A program made the translations under genes and the position numbers. Below, piece after piece: positions 1 through 7,898 of a stretch of 43,946 bases of DNA (its first letter is position 1; each line of letters starts with the position of its first letter). The stretch is from Candidatus Gastranaerophilales bacterium (lineage in GTDB: Bacteria; Cyanobacteriota; Vampirovibrionia; Gastranaerophilales; Gastranaerophilaceae): NCBI GenBank assembly GCA_944325565.1, contig CALVAT010000008.1, positions 1-43,946 on the forward strand, read 5' to 3'. The notes under the pieces were generated by a model. It was not told the origin of the DNA, made no database searches, and saw nothing but the letters and a program-made list of their open reading frames with translations.

Positions 1-78
1 GTCAGGTTTTATGAGAGGCTTTGATTTTGTGAAAATTGTAAAAATGGGGGCTTCACTATGTGAACAATGTGTCACTCC

Positions 79-159
79 AAAAATTCGTTCACGTCGCTTA
101 CCTCTCACAAAACCAGCCACTGGCTGCTTTTGTTCGGCAGAGCCTTATCACGAATTTTT
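79..159. repeat. Nested palindrome in the gene-free left end (1-381)
   Basis: The first 338 bases carry no convincing gene. A perfect 10-bp inverted repeat (AAAAATTCGT at 79-88, ACGAATTTTT at 150-159) encloses an 11-bp hairpin with one mismatch (108-118 with 122-132, loop ACT). Weaker complementarity continues outward to about 50 and 190. The nested form resembles the palindromic spacers near 7.2, 26.2 and 43.6 kb, although the sequences differ. It could be an intergenic repeat or the 3' structure of a gene lying to the left. A 75-codon open frame here (11-238) has no start signal or protein-like composition. Confidence 0.5.
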
Positions 160-338
160 CTCGAACATCATTTGTTACATTACTAGCTTCAGGCTCATTA
201 AATTAAAACATTACATTTGTAACATTTTGTTGCAATAAAAAAAATCCTTCACACAAAAGTAACAAAAAATATCTTCACTGTTTTTAAAATTTAATACTTA
301 AAGAAAATAAAAAACATGTATAAAATATAATGATTTGC

Positions 339-347
339 TGGTATAAT
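339..347 (+). promoter_or_regulatory. Extended -10 promoter of prs
   Basis: TGGTATAAT is a perfect extended -10 element (TGnTATAAT). No good -35 is visible, as is usual for extended -10 promoters. Transcription would begin near 354, leaving a short leader of under 30 bases with the ribosome site AAGGAAGG just before the prs start. Confidence 0.6.
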
Positions 348-381
348 TTAGTTGTTCTGGCAACAAAGGAAGGAATGAAAA

Positions 382-1392
382 ATGGAATTGACTATGGAAT
401 TTCCCCAGCGTGAAAAAACAATCAATCCGACCCATGACATCAAACTTTTTTCAGGTCGTGCACATAAAGAACTTGCACAGGAGCTTGCAGATTATTTAGG
501 TACCAGCGTCGGACCTATGATTATTAAAAATTTCGCAGACGGAGAAATTTACGTACAGGTACAGCAAAGTATAAGAGGTGATGATGTTTTCATTGTTCAG
601 CCTCTCTCAAATCCAGTTAATGAAAATCTTATGGAACTTTTAATCATGATTGATGCGTTTAAAAGAGCCAGCGCAAAATCAATCACAGCCGTAATTCCTT
701 ACTACGGATACGCCCGACAGGACAGAAAAACCTCCGGCAGAGAAGCTATTACAGCTAAACTGGTTGCAGATTTGTTAACCACAGCCGGCGCTAACAGAAT
801 ACTGGCAATGGATTTGCACACCGGTCAGATTCAAGGATTTTTTAATATACTTGTTGACCATATTTACGCTACTCCTGTTTTGACTGAATATATTAAAAAT
901 CTAAATATACCAAAAGACAAACTTGTTGCAGTAAGCCCGGATACAGGCGGAGTTCAACGAACTAGAGTTTTTGCAAAACAACTTGATTGTCCGCTTGCTA
1001 TCGTCGATAAAAGACGTGACAAACATAATGAAGCCATTGCAGACCACGTTATCGGCGATGTTCAAGGAAAAATTTGTATCCTCGTTGATGACATGATTGA
1101 TACAGCAGGTACAATCTGCGAAGCTTCAAAACTTCTTATAAGAGAAGGGGCAGAAAAAGTATATGTATGTGCAGCACACGGGATTTTATCAGGGCCTGCT
1201 ATACAGCGTCTTGAAGATGCACCTGTTGAAGAAGTTATCATTACTAATTCGATTCCGCTTGATAGAGAAGTTTCATCCAAATTTACACAGCTTAGTATTG
1301 CACCTATTTTGGGAGAAGCAATCTCTAGAATCCACGATAATGAATCAGTAAGCTCTTTGTTTGGTTTTGAAAAAGAGTATAAATCATACTAA
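382..1392 (+). CDS. prs: Ribose-phosphate pyrophosphokinase (PRPP synthetase)
   Basis: Makes phosphoribosyl pyrophosphate from ribose 5-phosphate and ATP in the cytoplasm, feeding purine, pyrimidine, histidine, tryptophan and NAD synthesis. The 336-aa protein shows the family signatures in order: SGRAHKELAQELA near the N-terminus, the catalytic flexible loop YYGYARQDRKTSGREAITAK, the metal-binding stretch DLHTGQIQGFF, and the PRPP-binding loop ILVDDMIDTAGTI. Length is slightly above the usual 310-330 aa because of a short N-terminal extension. The ATG is preceded by a strong ribosome site (AAGGAAGG). A second ATG five codons in (MEFPQRE) is possible but has a poorer site. The gene stands alone, with its own extended -10 promoter and a hairpin terminator behind it. 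Confidence 0.97.
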   Translation: MELTMEFPQREKTINPTHDIKLFSGRAHKELAQELADYLGTSVGPMIIKNFADGEIYVQVQQSIRGDDVFIVQPLSNPVNENLMELLIMIDAFKRASAKSITAVIPYYGYARQDRKTSGREAITAKLVADLLTTAGANRILAMDLHTGQIQGFFNILVDHIYATPVLTEYIKNLNIPKDKLVAVSPDTGGVQRTRVFAKQLDCPLAIVDKRRDKHNEAIADHVIGDVQGKICILVDDMIDTAGTICEASKLLIREGAEKVYVCAAHGILSGPAIQRLEDAPVEEVIITNSIPLDREVSSKFTQLSIAPILGEAISRIHDNESVSSLFGFEKEYKSY

Positions 1393-1416
1393 TAAAAATT
1401 AAGAAGAGAGAGTATA

Positions 1417-1448
1417 AAAAACCCGATATCATAAGATATCGGGTTTTT
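1417..1448. terminator. Bidirectional terminator between prs and flgE
   Basis: A perfect 14-bp stem (1417-1430 with 1435-1448, loop ATAA) has a GC core, CCCGATATC, flanked by an A-run on the left and a T-run on the right. It can therefore end transcription from both convergent sides: prs on the plus strand and flgE on the minus strand. Confidence 0.9.
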
Positions 1449-1491
1449 AAGATGAAATAAAATTATACATTTTTAACGGGTTAAATTATCA

Positions 1492-2865
1492 TTATCTGCC
1501 TAATGTGGATAATGTTTGCAGTATCTGGTTTGTAGCGTCAAATACACGGCTGTTTGCTTCAATAGCTCTTTGAGCAACAACCATTTCTGCAAATTCAGAC
1601 GCCAGATCAACGTTAGAACCTTCCAAGACACCGGATATGACGCTGCCGAAAGCATTGGAGTTTATGCTGCCGTATAGGGCAATACCGCTGTTAGCGCCTA
1701 CTGTATAAGTATTACTTCCTTCTGCAACCAGACCATTCGGGTTAACAAAACTTGCAAGTTGAATCTGTAAATTTGCCGGTTCTACAATACCATCATGAAT
1801 TGTAAGGTTATCTCCGGTTATAATACGACCATTATTTAAAGTGTATTTAAATATCATGTTATTAGGATTATCAGGATCCTGCATAACGCTAAGTGTATCA
1901 CCGTTACCATACTTAACATCAATGATACCGTTTTCACTGATTGAAACAGATGTATAGTTTTGAGAATTTAAATCACTCGGAGCTCCTGCAGCTATAGTCT
2001 GGTGATAATTTAAAGCCTGCGTTGCATATACTCCGTTTGTATCGGTAGAATCAAACCCCATAACAGTAGCAATGTTAGAGGCCTGAACATCAGCGTCACC
2101 TGCGTCACCGTTTTGGAATTCCATTCTGCTGGCGCCACCGGGAGTATTTATAGTAATTCCTCCGTTTTGTAAAACAGCTGTGCCTCCGCCTAATTCTGCA
2201 TTTATGGCACCGATAAGATCATTAACCGTCATATCGGAAGAAACATCAATGACATGATTTGTAGGTGCACCGGTATTATCATAGGTGATAATAGTAAACG
2301 CACCGTCCGTAACCCCGCCCGATGTAATACCATTCAAGTCGCTCAACGCTGTATTTTCCATCTGCTCATTTGTTGACGCAGTTGTAACAGTAGAAATATA
2401 CGTAGGAATTTTAACCGGTGTTGTGCTTGAGGTTGTGTCTAAAAGAGTGTCTGTACCCAGTACTTTATACCCGCTTGACGTAACAAGATAGCCGTCAGAA
2501 TCAACTGTAAAATTACCGTCACGTGTATAAAGAACACCGGCCGTCGGGCTGGATACAGTAAAGAAACTGCTGCCGTTAATAAAAAGGTCAGTGTTTAAGC
2601 CTGTTGTCAGGGTTGTACCGGAAGAAAAATCTCTTGCAATAGATGCTGTTGTAACACCTATACCGATTTGTTTGGGGTTGGTACCGCCTAAATCTCCGGA
2701 GGGCGCCTGTCCGACAGAGGATGTATTGTAATACACATCGGAAAAGTTCACTTTTGATGCTTTAAACCCGATTGTATTCATGTTGGCGATATTATCAGCA
2801 ACTACGCTGATTTTTGTTTGTCCTGCATTCATGCCGCTGATTGCAGAGTAAAATGATTGTGTCAT
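1492..2865 (-). CDS. flgE: Flagellar hook protein FlgE
   Basis: Structural subunit of the flagellar hook, exported by the flagellar type III system and polymerised outside the cell. The 457-aa protein has the rod/hook N-terminal signature (SFYSAISGMNAGQTKISVVA, then DNIANMNTIGFKAS) and the matching C-terminal helix (residues about 417-457, with EFAEMVVAQRAIEANSRVFD). The middle has hook domains, plus an insertion at about 174-272 resembling the flagellin/hook IN motif (SDMTVNDL). That module is also present in the neighbouring FlgD. The start is firm, with GGGAGG six bases before the ATG. It is the last gene of the fliJ-fliK-flgD-flgE run and ends at the terminator shared with prs. Confidence 0.95.
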   Translation of the reverse strand: MTQSFYSAISGMNAGQTKISVVADNIANMNTIGFKASKVNFSDVYYNTSSVGQAPSGDLGGTNPKQIGIGVTTASIARDFSSGTTLTTGLNTDLFINGSSFFTVSSPTAGVLYTRDGNFTVDSDGYLVTSSGYKVLGTDTLLDTTSSTTPVKIPTYISTVTTASTNEQMENTALSDLNGITSGGVTDGAFTIITYDNTGAPTNHVIDVSSDMTVNDLIGAINAELGGGTAVLQNGGITINTPGGASRMEFQNGDAGDADVQASNIATVMGFDSTDTNGVYATQALNYHQTIAAGAPSDLNSQNYTSVSISENGIIDVKYGNGDTLSVMQDPDNPNNMIFKYTLNNGRIITGDNLTIHDGIVEPANLQIQLASFVNPNGLVAEGSNTYTVGANSGIALYGSINSNAFGSVISGVLEGSNVDLASEFAEMVVAQRAIEANSRVFDATNQILQTLSTLGR

Positions 2866-2905
2866 TAATCCTCCCGTTTTATTTTTAAATGTATAATTTT
2901 ATTTT

Positions 2906-3808
2906 TTAATCAAATATTTTGTTTATAATTCTTTCAAGAATACTTTGCTGCTCGGCATCGGTATTGCCTGAGCCGCCTGAGCTGCCGCCTGAACTACTTC
3001 CGCCTCTGTCAAAATCTAATATACAGGTTTCAAGGTCGCCGTTTTCGTTCTGGAACATCTGTAATGCACTGACAAGGTTGCAGGCATCAGCTGAACTGTC
3101 ATTTGTTTTTCCGTTTGTAATACTTATTGAGTCAAAATCTCCTTTGGAAATTGTTAAAATACCGTTACTAATTGAAGTTTTAACCCCTGCTTTTTCAAGT
3201 TCCTTTTGCAAATCGCCCACTGTCATATCAGATGTTACTTTGATATAGGTATTATTTTTCTGCATGCTGTTGGCATTTTGTGTGGTGAGTGTTATATAGC
3301 CCTCTTTAAGTGAAGAAATATTATTCAACTCACTAAGTTTTTTATTCGCAATAACATCCGCAGAAGACGCAGCAGCACCGTCCGTAACAGCAGCAACCAA
3401 TCCAAGCGGGTATTCAGTCCCGTTAACGGTAACGGTTGCTGATTCACCGGTAAAGTTTGCACTTGTGACAACACCGGTAATGAGTCTTGAAGTGTTATTG
3501 GGGTCAACAATTTGAACAGTTTTACCGACAAGACTGTTTGCCTGTTGAATAATATTGTTCTGGTTAATTGTGTCGTTAAGCTCCTGGAGCTCTGTCAACT
3601 GTGTAAATTGAGCCTGTTGAGCAAGCATTTCCGAGTTATCCATAGGATCCATCGGATCTTGATTTTTTAATTGCTCTAGCATAAGCATCAAAAATGCATC
3701 TCCGTCAAGCTCCTGCGATGCACCGCTTTGTTGCCGTTCTTTTGCTTGATTTACAGCCGTATTCGACTGCATATTTATTAATTCTTGTTGTATAGATGAG
3801 TATGACAT
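2906..3808 (-). CDS. flgD: Flagellar hook assembly protein FlgD
   Basis: Hook-cap protein that sits at the tip of the growing hook and guides FlgE polymerisation. The conserved N-terminal capping segment is clear at residues 34-78: LDGDAFLMLMLEQLKNQDP followed by MDNSEMLAQQAQFTQLTELQ. Residues about 93-140 match the start of the FlgD core domain (SLVGKTVQIVD...GVVTSA). Residues 158-252 are an inserted module similar to one in FlgE, with SDMTVGDL followed by SNGILTI. After it comes a Gly/Ser-rich linker and a short charged C-terminus. At 300 aa it is longer than typical FlgD (about 220-230), and the insertion explains the excess. Strong ribosome site GGGGAAGAG. The gene lies between fliK and flgE. 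Confidence 0.93.
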   Translation of the reverse strand: MSYSSIQQELINMQSNTAVNQAKERQQSGASQELDGDAFLMLMLEQLKNQDPMDPMDNSEMLAQQAQFTQLTELQELNDTINQNNIIQQANSLVGKTVQIVDPNNTSRLITGVVTSANFTGESATVTVNGTEYPLGLVAAVTDGAAASSADVIANKKLSELNNISSLKEGYITLTTQNANSMQKNNTYIKVTSDMTVGDLQKELEKAGVKTSISNGILTISKGDFDSISITNGKTNDSSADACNLVSALQMFQNENGDLETCILDFDRGGSSSGGSSGGSGNTDAEQQSILERIINKIFD

Positions 3809-3829
3809 TTTCTCTTCCCCTTAAATTTA

Positions 3830-5470
3830 TTAGACTTCGTAGTCGACCTTACCATTATGTTGTATCATTGTTTGCGTATTTTTAATCTCAACGCCGCCGT
3901 TCATCTCAATTTCACCTTCTTCAAAACCTGATGAATCAGCAGTGTATGAGCTTTGTGCGTTGGATTGATTTGTCTGATTATGATGACTTGAATTGTTTTG
4001 ACTATCGAAAGATTGATTAAACTGATCTCTTTCAAAGTTCATTGCGTTGTTGGCGGATTCCTGCGTACATTCAACTTTAATATTATTTACGTTTACACCC
4101 TGAGAGCTAAGGTTGGATTTTAAAGCCTCAATATTTTTGTCAAACAGGTCTTTCACCTGCTGGTTATCCGTTAACATTTTTGCAGTAATACCGTCTTTAG
4201 AATTCATAATTTCAACTGACACTCTGCCAAGATTTTCCGGCTGCAAAACAATGGAAACCTTATTGTTTCCCGTCTGCTGCAGTTGTTCAAACTGTTTATT
4301 TACCTGCTCCAGTATACTGTTTTGATTCAACTGATTTTGTAAAACAGAAGAAGATGTTTTTGTTGCTGCAGAAAGTTGTGAATCAAGCTTTCCGGCAAAG
4401 GTTTCTGTCCCTGTCAATGTTCCGGTTGAAACATCCGAATTCGCTTCCACAGACATTTTCATAATCTGTTCCTGAGCATTATTTCCGTTTAGGGTTCCAT
4501 TTTGTTGTTGAGAAGAAGAATCAGTTGTACTTGATTGTGTTACTACTGTATTTGTATCCTCAAGCTGCGTCATTTGCGCAACAGCTTTGTCTTTTATTGT
4601 TGAGGTTGTGTCTTTGTTCTCCATTGCATTAGCCAGAGAATTCTCTTTTGTATTAGCCGCAACTTCTTGAGTAACTTTTATTACCGGTGCGTTATCAGCT
4701 TCCGTATCTGCAGGAGTAAGAGCAACGGCATCAGGATCAGCCGTTTGCTGTACATTTTTTATCAAATTCGATTTTTCATCCACTGTTTCCTGTGTTGCCT
4801 CTTGAGCAATGTCTTGTACCGCTTGCAATGTTTTAGTATCAATTTCTATATCAGCAGTAGCGGCAGTAACAGCATCGGTGCCAACAACAGCAGAGTTTTG
4901 TGTTGCTTGGGTTTGTATTGATTGAGTTTGTATTGATTGGGTTTCAGCGGATGTTTGAACCTGTTCTATATTTGAAAGAATCTGTTCATTAGTGATAACA
5001 TTTTGTACCGGATTTTCCAACAATAAAACCGCTGCATTTTGTTGTGTTGTATTTGCTTGTGTTGTATCTGTTTGTGGTGTTGTGTCCGTTTGTGATGTTT
5101 CTGTTTCCTTTGGCTTTGTAGCAGATTCTGTTTGTTGAGAATTTGTTTCATCAACAGCGGTTGTTTGTTTTTCTTCTGTTTGTGATTTTTCGCTGTCTTT
5201 TATTTCTTGTTTATTGTCATTAGTATCAGTTTTGTTTGTATTATCTGATTTGCTGCTGTTTTGAACATCTTTTGTATCTTTTGCATAATCCTGTTTTTGA
5301 ACATTAGTTTTATTTTCAGACTTATCGGCATATGATTTTGTTGCATTATCAAGCGCCGCAGAAAAAGCGTCCGTATCGTCAAAGTTGTTATAACTTTTAG
5401 AAGAGGAAGTTAAGTCAGATGCCGTATTCGACACCAGAAGCTGTATTGAATTTGTAAATTGTGCGCTCAT
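3830..5470 (-). CDS. fliK: Flagellar hook-length control protein, FliK-like
   Basis: FliK is the molecular ruler that stops hook export at the right length and switches the export apparatus to late substrates. The 546-aa protein has the typical form: a long low-complexity region rich in Gln, Thr, Ser, Asn and Asp (residues about 25-380, with QTQS/QTD repeats such as two copies of IQTQS), then a compact C-terminal Flg_hook domain (about 400-475) with VSIVLQPENLGRVSVEI and a following KDLFDKNIEALKSNLSSQG stretch. A Gln/Asn/His-rich tail follows. Primary sequence outside the C-terminal domain is not conserved in this family, so the call rests on that domain, composition and position between fliJ and flgD. 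Ribosome site GGAAGAGG precedes the ATG. Confidence 0.9.
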   Translation of the reverse strand: MSAQFTNSIQLLVSNTASDLTSSSKSYNNFDDTDAFSAALDNATKSYADKSENKTNVQKQDYAKDTKDVQNSSKSDNTNKTDTNDNKQEIKDSEKSQTEEKQTTAVDETNSQQTESATKPKETETSQTDTTPQTDTTQANTTQQNAAVLLLENPVQNVITNEQILSNIEQVQTSAETQSIQTQSIQTQATQNSAVVGTDAVTAATADIEIDTKTLQAVQDIAQEATQETVDEKSNLIKNVQQTADPDAVALTPADTEADNAPVIKVTQEVAANTKENSLANAMENKDTTSTIKDKAVAQMTQLEDTNTVVTQSSTTDSSSQQQNGTLNGNNAQEQIMKMSVEANSDVSTGTLTGTETFAGKLDSQLSAATKTSSSVLQNQLNQNSILEQVNKQFEQLQQTGNNKVSIVLQPENLGRVSVEIMNSKDGITAKMLTDNQQVKDLFDKNIEALKSNLSSQGVNVNNIKVECTQESANNAMNFERDQFNQSFDSQNNSSHHNQTNQSNAQSSYTADSSGFEEGEIEMNGGVEIKNTQTMIQHNGKVDYEV

Positions 5471-5507
5471 TCTTAATCCTCTTCCCGTTTCTTAACTTAA
5501 ACTTTGC

Positions 5508-5954
5508 TTAAACTCTTGCGTACCTTGCCGATGACATGTCATCAAGTTCACGCGTCTGATAATGCTCATAAGACTGATAGTATTTCTTTTTCTGGTTTTC
5601 TTTAAGCTTTTCAAGAACTTTTTTCTCTTTAATAATTTCGTTAACTTCTTTTCTTTTAAGCTCCAGAACTTTGGAAATATTCTGTATAACAACTTTTTGA
5701 TTAGAAATATCAACAATCAATTTGTTGATAAAATCTTTGTAGCGTTGAACCTCAACTAAATCAAGGTCGTTTCCGCTCTGGAACACGTTCATTAATGCTT
5801 CGTTAATTTCCTGTTGATAACCTTCAAGTGTTCTTTGTTTTTGCACAGCTTCTTGCAAGCCTCTTTGAACTTTAGAAAGCTCTAAAAGCTTCTGTTCAAG
5901 AAGTTTTTCCTTAATATCCAATACCACCTGAAGTCTGAATTGAAACTTTTTCAA
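5508..5954 (-). CDS. fliJ: Flagellar export protein FliJ
   Basis: FliJ is a small soluble coiled-coil stalk of the flagellar type III ATPase, promoting export through contact with FliI and FlhA. The 148-aa product is almost entirely predicted helix with heptad-like Leu/Ile/Val spacing, and it begins FQFRLQVVLDIKEKLLEQKL, the usual FliJ opening (F-x-F-x-L-x-x-V-L). The start is TTG at 5954, with a good AAGAGGTAAGG ribosome site; no ATG is near. It is the first gene of the minus-strand flagellar run. The usual upstream partner fliI is not in this window, because recA diverges immediately beyond it. Confidence 0.88.
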   Translation of the reverse strand: MKKFQFRLQVVLDIKEKLLEQKLLELSKVQRGLQEAVQKQRTLEGYQQEINEALMNVFQSGNDLDLVEVQRYKDFINKLIVDISNQKVVIQNISKVLELKRKEVNEIIKEKKVLEKLKENQKKKYYQSYEHYQTRELDDMSSARYARV

Positions 5955-6001
5955 ACCTTACCTCTTTATCATTTTTTCACCAAGTCTAAATAATTTGCAT
6001 G

Positions 6002-6027
6002 CGAATATACTATTCGGACAAATTATA
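6002..6027 (-). promoter_or_regulatory. Flagellar operon -10 with adjacent palindromic operator
   Basis: On the minus strand a TATAAT box (6027-6022) precedes fliJ. The predicted start of transcription, near 6015, falls inside the perfect inverted repeat CGAATA-tac-TATTCG (6002-6016). That placement is typical of a repressor site. The arms resemble the CGAAC...GTTCG LexA/DinR box of Gram-positive bacteria but with T for C and one extra central base, so a link to SOS control of recA is only a guess. No clear -35 is seen. Confidence 0.4.
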
Positions 6028-6101
6028 TATATACAGGTTACTACATGCGTCTTTTTTACTAAATCCTCTAAAAACAGGATTTTGTTGCTGATAAAAATTA
6101 T

Positions 6102-6130
6102 TTGTATAAAACACCTAAATAATGTAAAAT
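6102..6130 (+). promoter_or_regulatory. recA promoter
   Basis: TTGTAT (6102-6107) and TAAAAT (6125-6130) are separated by 17 bases, giving a start near 6136 and a leader of about 28 bases with GGGGAGAAAG before the recA ATG. It is a moderate match to the sigma-70 consensus. Confidence 0.5.
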
Positions 6131-6164
6131 AGTTTCAAGGCTTAAACAAAGGGGAGAAAGACTA

Positions 6165-7190
6165 ATGGCAGTAAAAGAAAAAGACGAAACAGTTGCTGTT
6201 TCTGATGAAAAGAATAAAGCATTAAAACTTGCTATCGAAAAAATCGAAAAAGATTTCGGTAAAGGCTCTATTATGAAACTCGGCGACAAAACAGCCGTTG
6301 CCTGTGAAGCAATTCCTACAGGTGCTCTTGCTCTTGATATTGCGCTTGGCATAGGCGGAGTGCCCAGAGGCCGTGTAATAGAAATCTACGGTCCTGAATC
6401 TTCAGGTAAAACAACTCTTGCCCAGCACATTGTTGCAGAATGCCAGCAAAGAGGCGGAATTGCTGCGTTTATCGATGCTGAACACGCACTTGATCCGGAA
6501 TATGCAAGAGCATTGGGTGTTAATGTTGACGAGCTTTTAATATCTCAGCCCGACACAGGTGAGCAGGCGCTAGAAATTGCAGAAGAACTTGTACGCTCCG
6601 CCGCTGTCGACGTTGTAGTTATCGACTCTGTTGCAGCCCTTGTTCCGAAAGCTGAAATAGAAGGTGCAATGGAAGACCAGCAAATGGGCTTGCAGGCTAG
6701 ACTTATGAGTAAAGCGCTGAGAAAATTAACAGGTATTGTCGGCAAAACCAATACAACTGTAATTTTCATCAACCAGTTACGTCAAAAAATCGGTGTTATG
6801 TACGGAAACCCCGAAACAACAACAGGCGGTAACGCTCTTAAATATTACTCATCCGTTCGTCTTGATATCAGAAGATGCGATTCCATCAAAAAAGACGACA
6901 AGGATATCGGTAACAGAGTAAGAGTAAAAGTTGTTAAAAACAAAGTTGCTCCGCCGTTTAAAACCTGCGAATTTGATATTATTTTCGGTAAAGGTATTTG
7001 CAAACTCGGCTGCATACTGGACGTTGCAGTTAATATGGATATAGTAAAAAAAGCAGGTGCCTGGTTCAGCTACAACGACGAAAAACTAGGACAGGGACGT
7101 GAAAAAGCAAAAGAATACTTTGAAGCTCACCCCGAAGTGTTGGCCGAAGTTGAAGCTAAAGTAAGAGAAAAACTTGCTTCCGACAGATAA
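6165..7190 (+). CDS. recA: Recombinase RecA
   Basis: Forms helical filaments on single-stranded DNA, carries out strand exchange in homologous recombination and activates SOS cleavage. The 341-aa length is normal. Visible landmarks are the N-terminal [20 protein letters not shown], Walker [12 protein letters not shown], the Walker B-like [15 protein letters not shown], the DNA-binding L1/L2 regions ([36 protein letters not shown]) and [15 protein letters not shown]. The ATG has a strong GGGGAG site. Upstream the flagellar operon diverges. Downstream come a large palindromic spacer and then a nuclease/helicase pair that probably supplies RecA with single-stranded ends. Confidence 0.98.
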   Translation: MAVKEKDETVAVSDEKNKALKLAIEKIEKDFGKGSIMKLGDKTAVACEAIPTGALALDIALGIGGVPRGRVIEIYGPESSGKTTLAQHIVAECQQRGGIAAFIDAEHALDPEYARALGVNVDELLISQPDTGEQALEIAEELVRSAAVDVVVIDSVAALVPKAEIEGAMEDQQMGLQARLMSKALRKLTGIVGKTNTTVIFINQLRQKIGVMYGNPETTTGGNALKYYSSVRLDIRRCDSIKKDDKDIGNRVRVKVVKNKVAPPFKTCEFDIIFGKGICKLGCILDVAVNMDIVKKAGAWFSYNDEKLGQGREKAKEYFEAHPEVLAEVEAKVREKLASDR

Positions 7191-7206
7191 CTATAACAAA
7201 AATATC

Positions 7207-7367
7207 AGAATAATTTTTGATTGAAAATTTTATACGGAACTTTCTAGAACAACTTATTGAAATAACGGCAAGGCGAGTGTGTTTGAGCGCAGCGAGTTCG
7301 CGAGCCTGAAATTGAAATTAGTTGTTCTGAAAGTGAAGTATCAGAATTTGAAATAAAAAATTATTCT
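7207..7367. repeat. Long inverted-repeat element between recA and the GNAT gene
   Basis: The left arm (7207-7263) and the reverse complement of the right arm (7312-7367) align over about 57 bases with only scattered mismatches, for example AGAATAATTTTTGATT against AGAATAATTTTTTATT and ACTTTC-AGAACAACT shared near the inner end. The ~48-base loop contains GC-rich sequence that is itself partly self-complementary (AGGCGAG with CTCGCG). It has no coding potential. It could be a MITE-like non-autonomous element, an intergenic mosaic repeat or a very long transcript hairpin that also ends recA transcription. No convincing target-site duplication is seen. Confidence 0.75.
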
Positions 7368-7397
7368 TAATTTACTTAACAAACACATAGGAGCATT

Positions 7398-7895
7398 ATG
7401 TTTGACTGGGTTAGAATAGAAACCGATGAACAAATAAAAGAACTTTGTGTACTTGCTAAAGAAATCTGGAACGAGTATTCAATTTGCTTTATCTCGCAAG
7501 AGCAAATTGATTATATGCTCGAAAAATTTCAATCGGAAGCCGTTGTAAAAGACCAGATTAAATTTCAAAGATATCAATACTATTTTCTTGAAGAAGACGG
7601 TGAAAATTTCGGATATTTTGCGATTCAACGCCAAAAAGACAACCTGTTTCTCTCAAAAATCTATATTAAAAAGGATTTTAGAGGCAAAGGTTATGCACGA
7701 AAAGCGTTTGTTAACGCGATAATTCCTATTGCAAGAGAACTTGAGCTGCCTAAAATCACTCTTACCGTTAACAAGTATAACTTTGCCTCAATAATGGTTT
7801 ATGAAAAACTAGGATTCGACAGAGTTGAATCAAAAGAGTTTGATATAGGCAACGGCTATATAATGGACGATTACATATACGAATATACTATATAG
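7398..7895 (+). CDS. GNAT-family N-acetyltransferase
   Basis: Predicted acetyl-CoA-dependent transferase; the acceptor is unknown. The 165-aa protein has the GNAT fold order: a charged N-terminal helix, a central strand (NFGYFAIQ), the LSKIYIKKDFRGKGYARKA motif A that binds the acetyl-CoA pyrophosphate (R/Q-x-x-G-x-G/A pattern, residues about 92-104), and the C-terminal motif B (NKYNFASIMVYEKLGF). The ATG is preceded by TAGGAG with good spacing. The next gene starts three bases after its stop, so it is probably translated with the nuclease/helicase pair. Nothing ties its activity to DNA repair, and the linkage may be only transcriptional. Confidence 0.88.
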   Translation: MFDWVRIETDEQIKELCVLAKEIWNEYSICFISQEQIDYMLEKFQSEAVVKDQIKFQRYQYYFLEEDGENFGYFAIQRQKDNLFLSKIYIKKDFRGKGYARKAFVNAIIPIARELELPKITLTVNKYNFASIMVYEKLGFDRVESKEFDIGNGYIMDDYIYEYTI

Positions 7896-7898
7896 ATT

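Noticed and set aside
11-238. 75-codon open frame at the left end
   Set aside because: No ribosome site, composition unlike a protein, and it runs through the nested palindrome.
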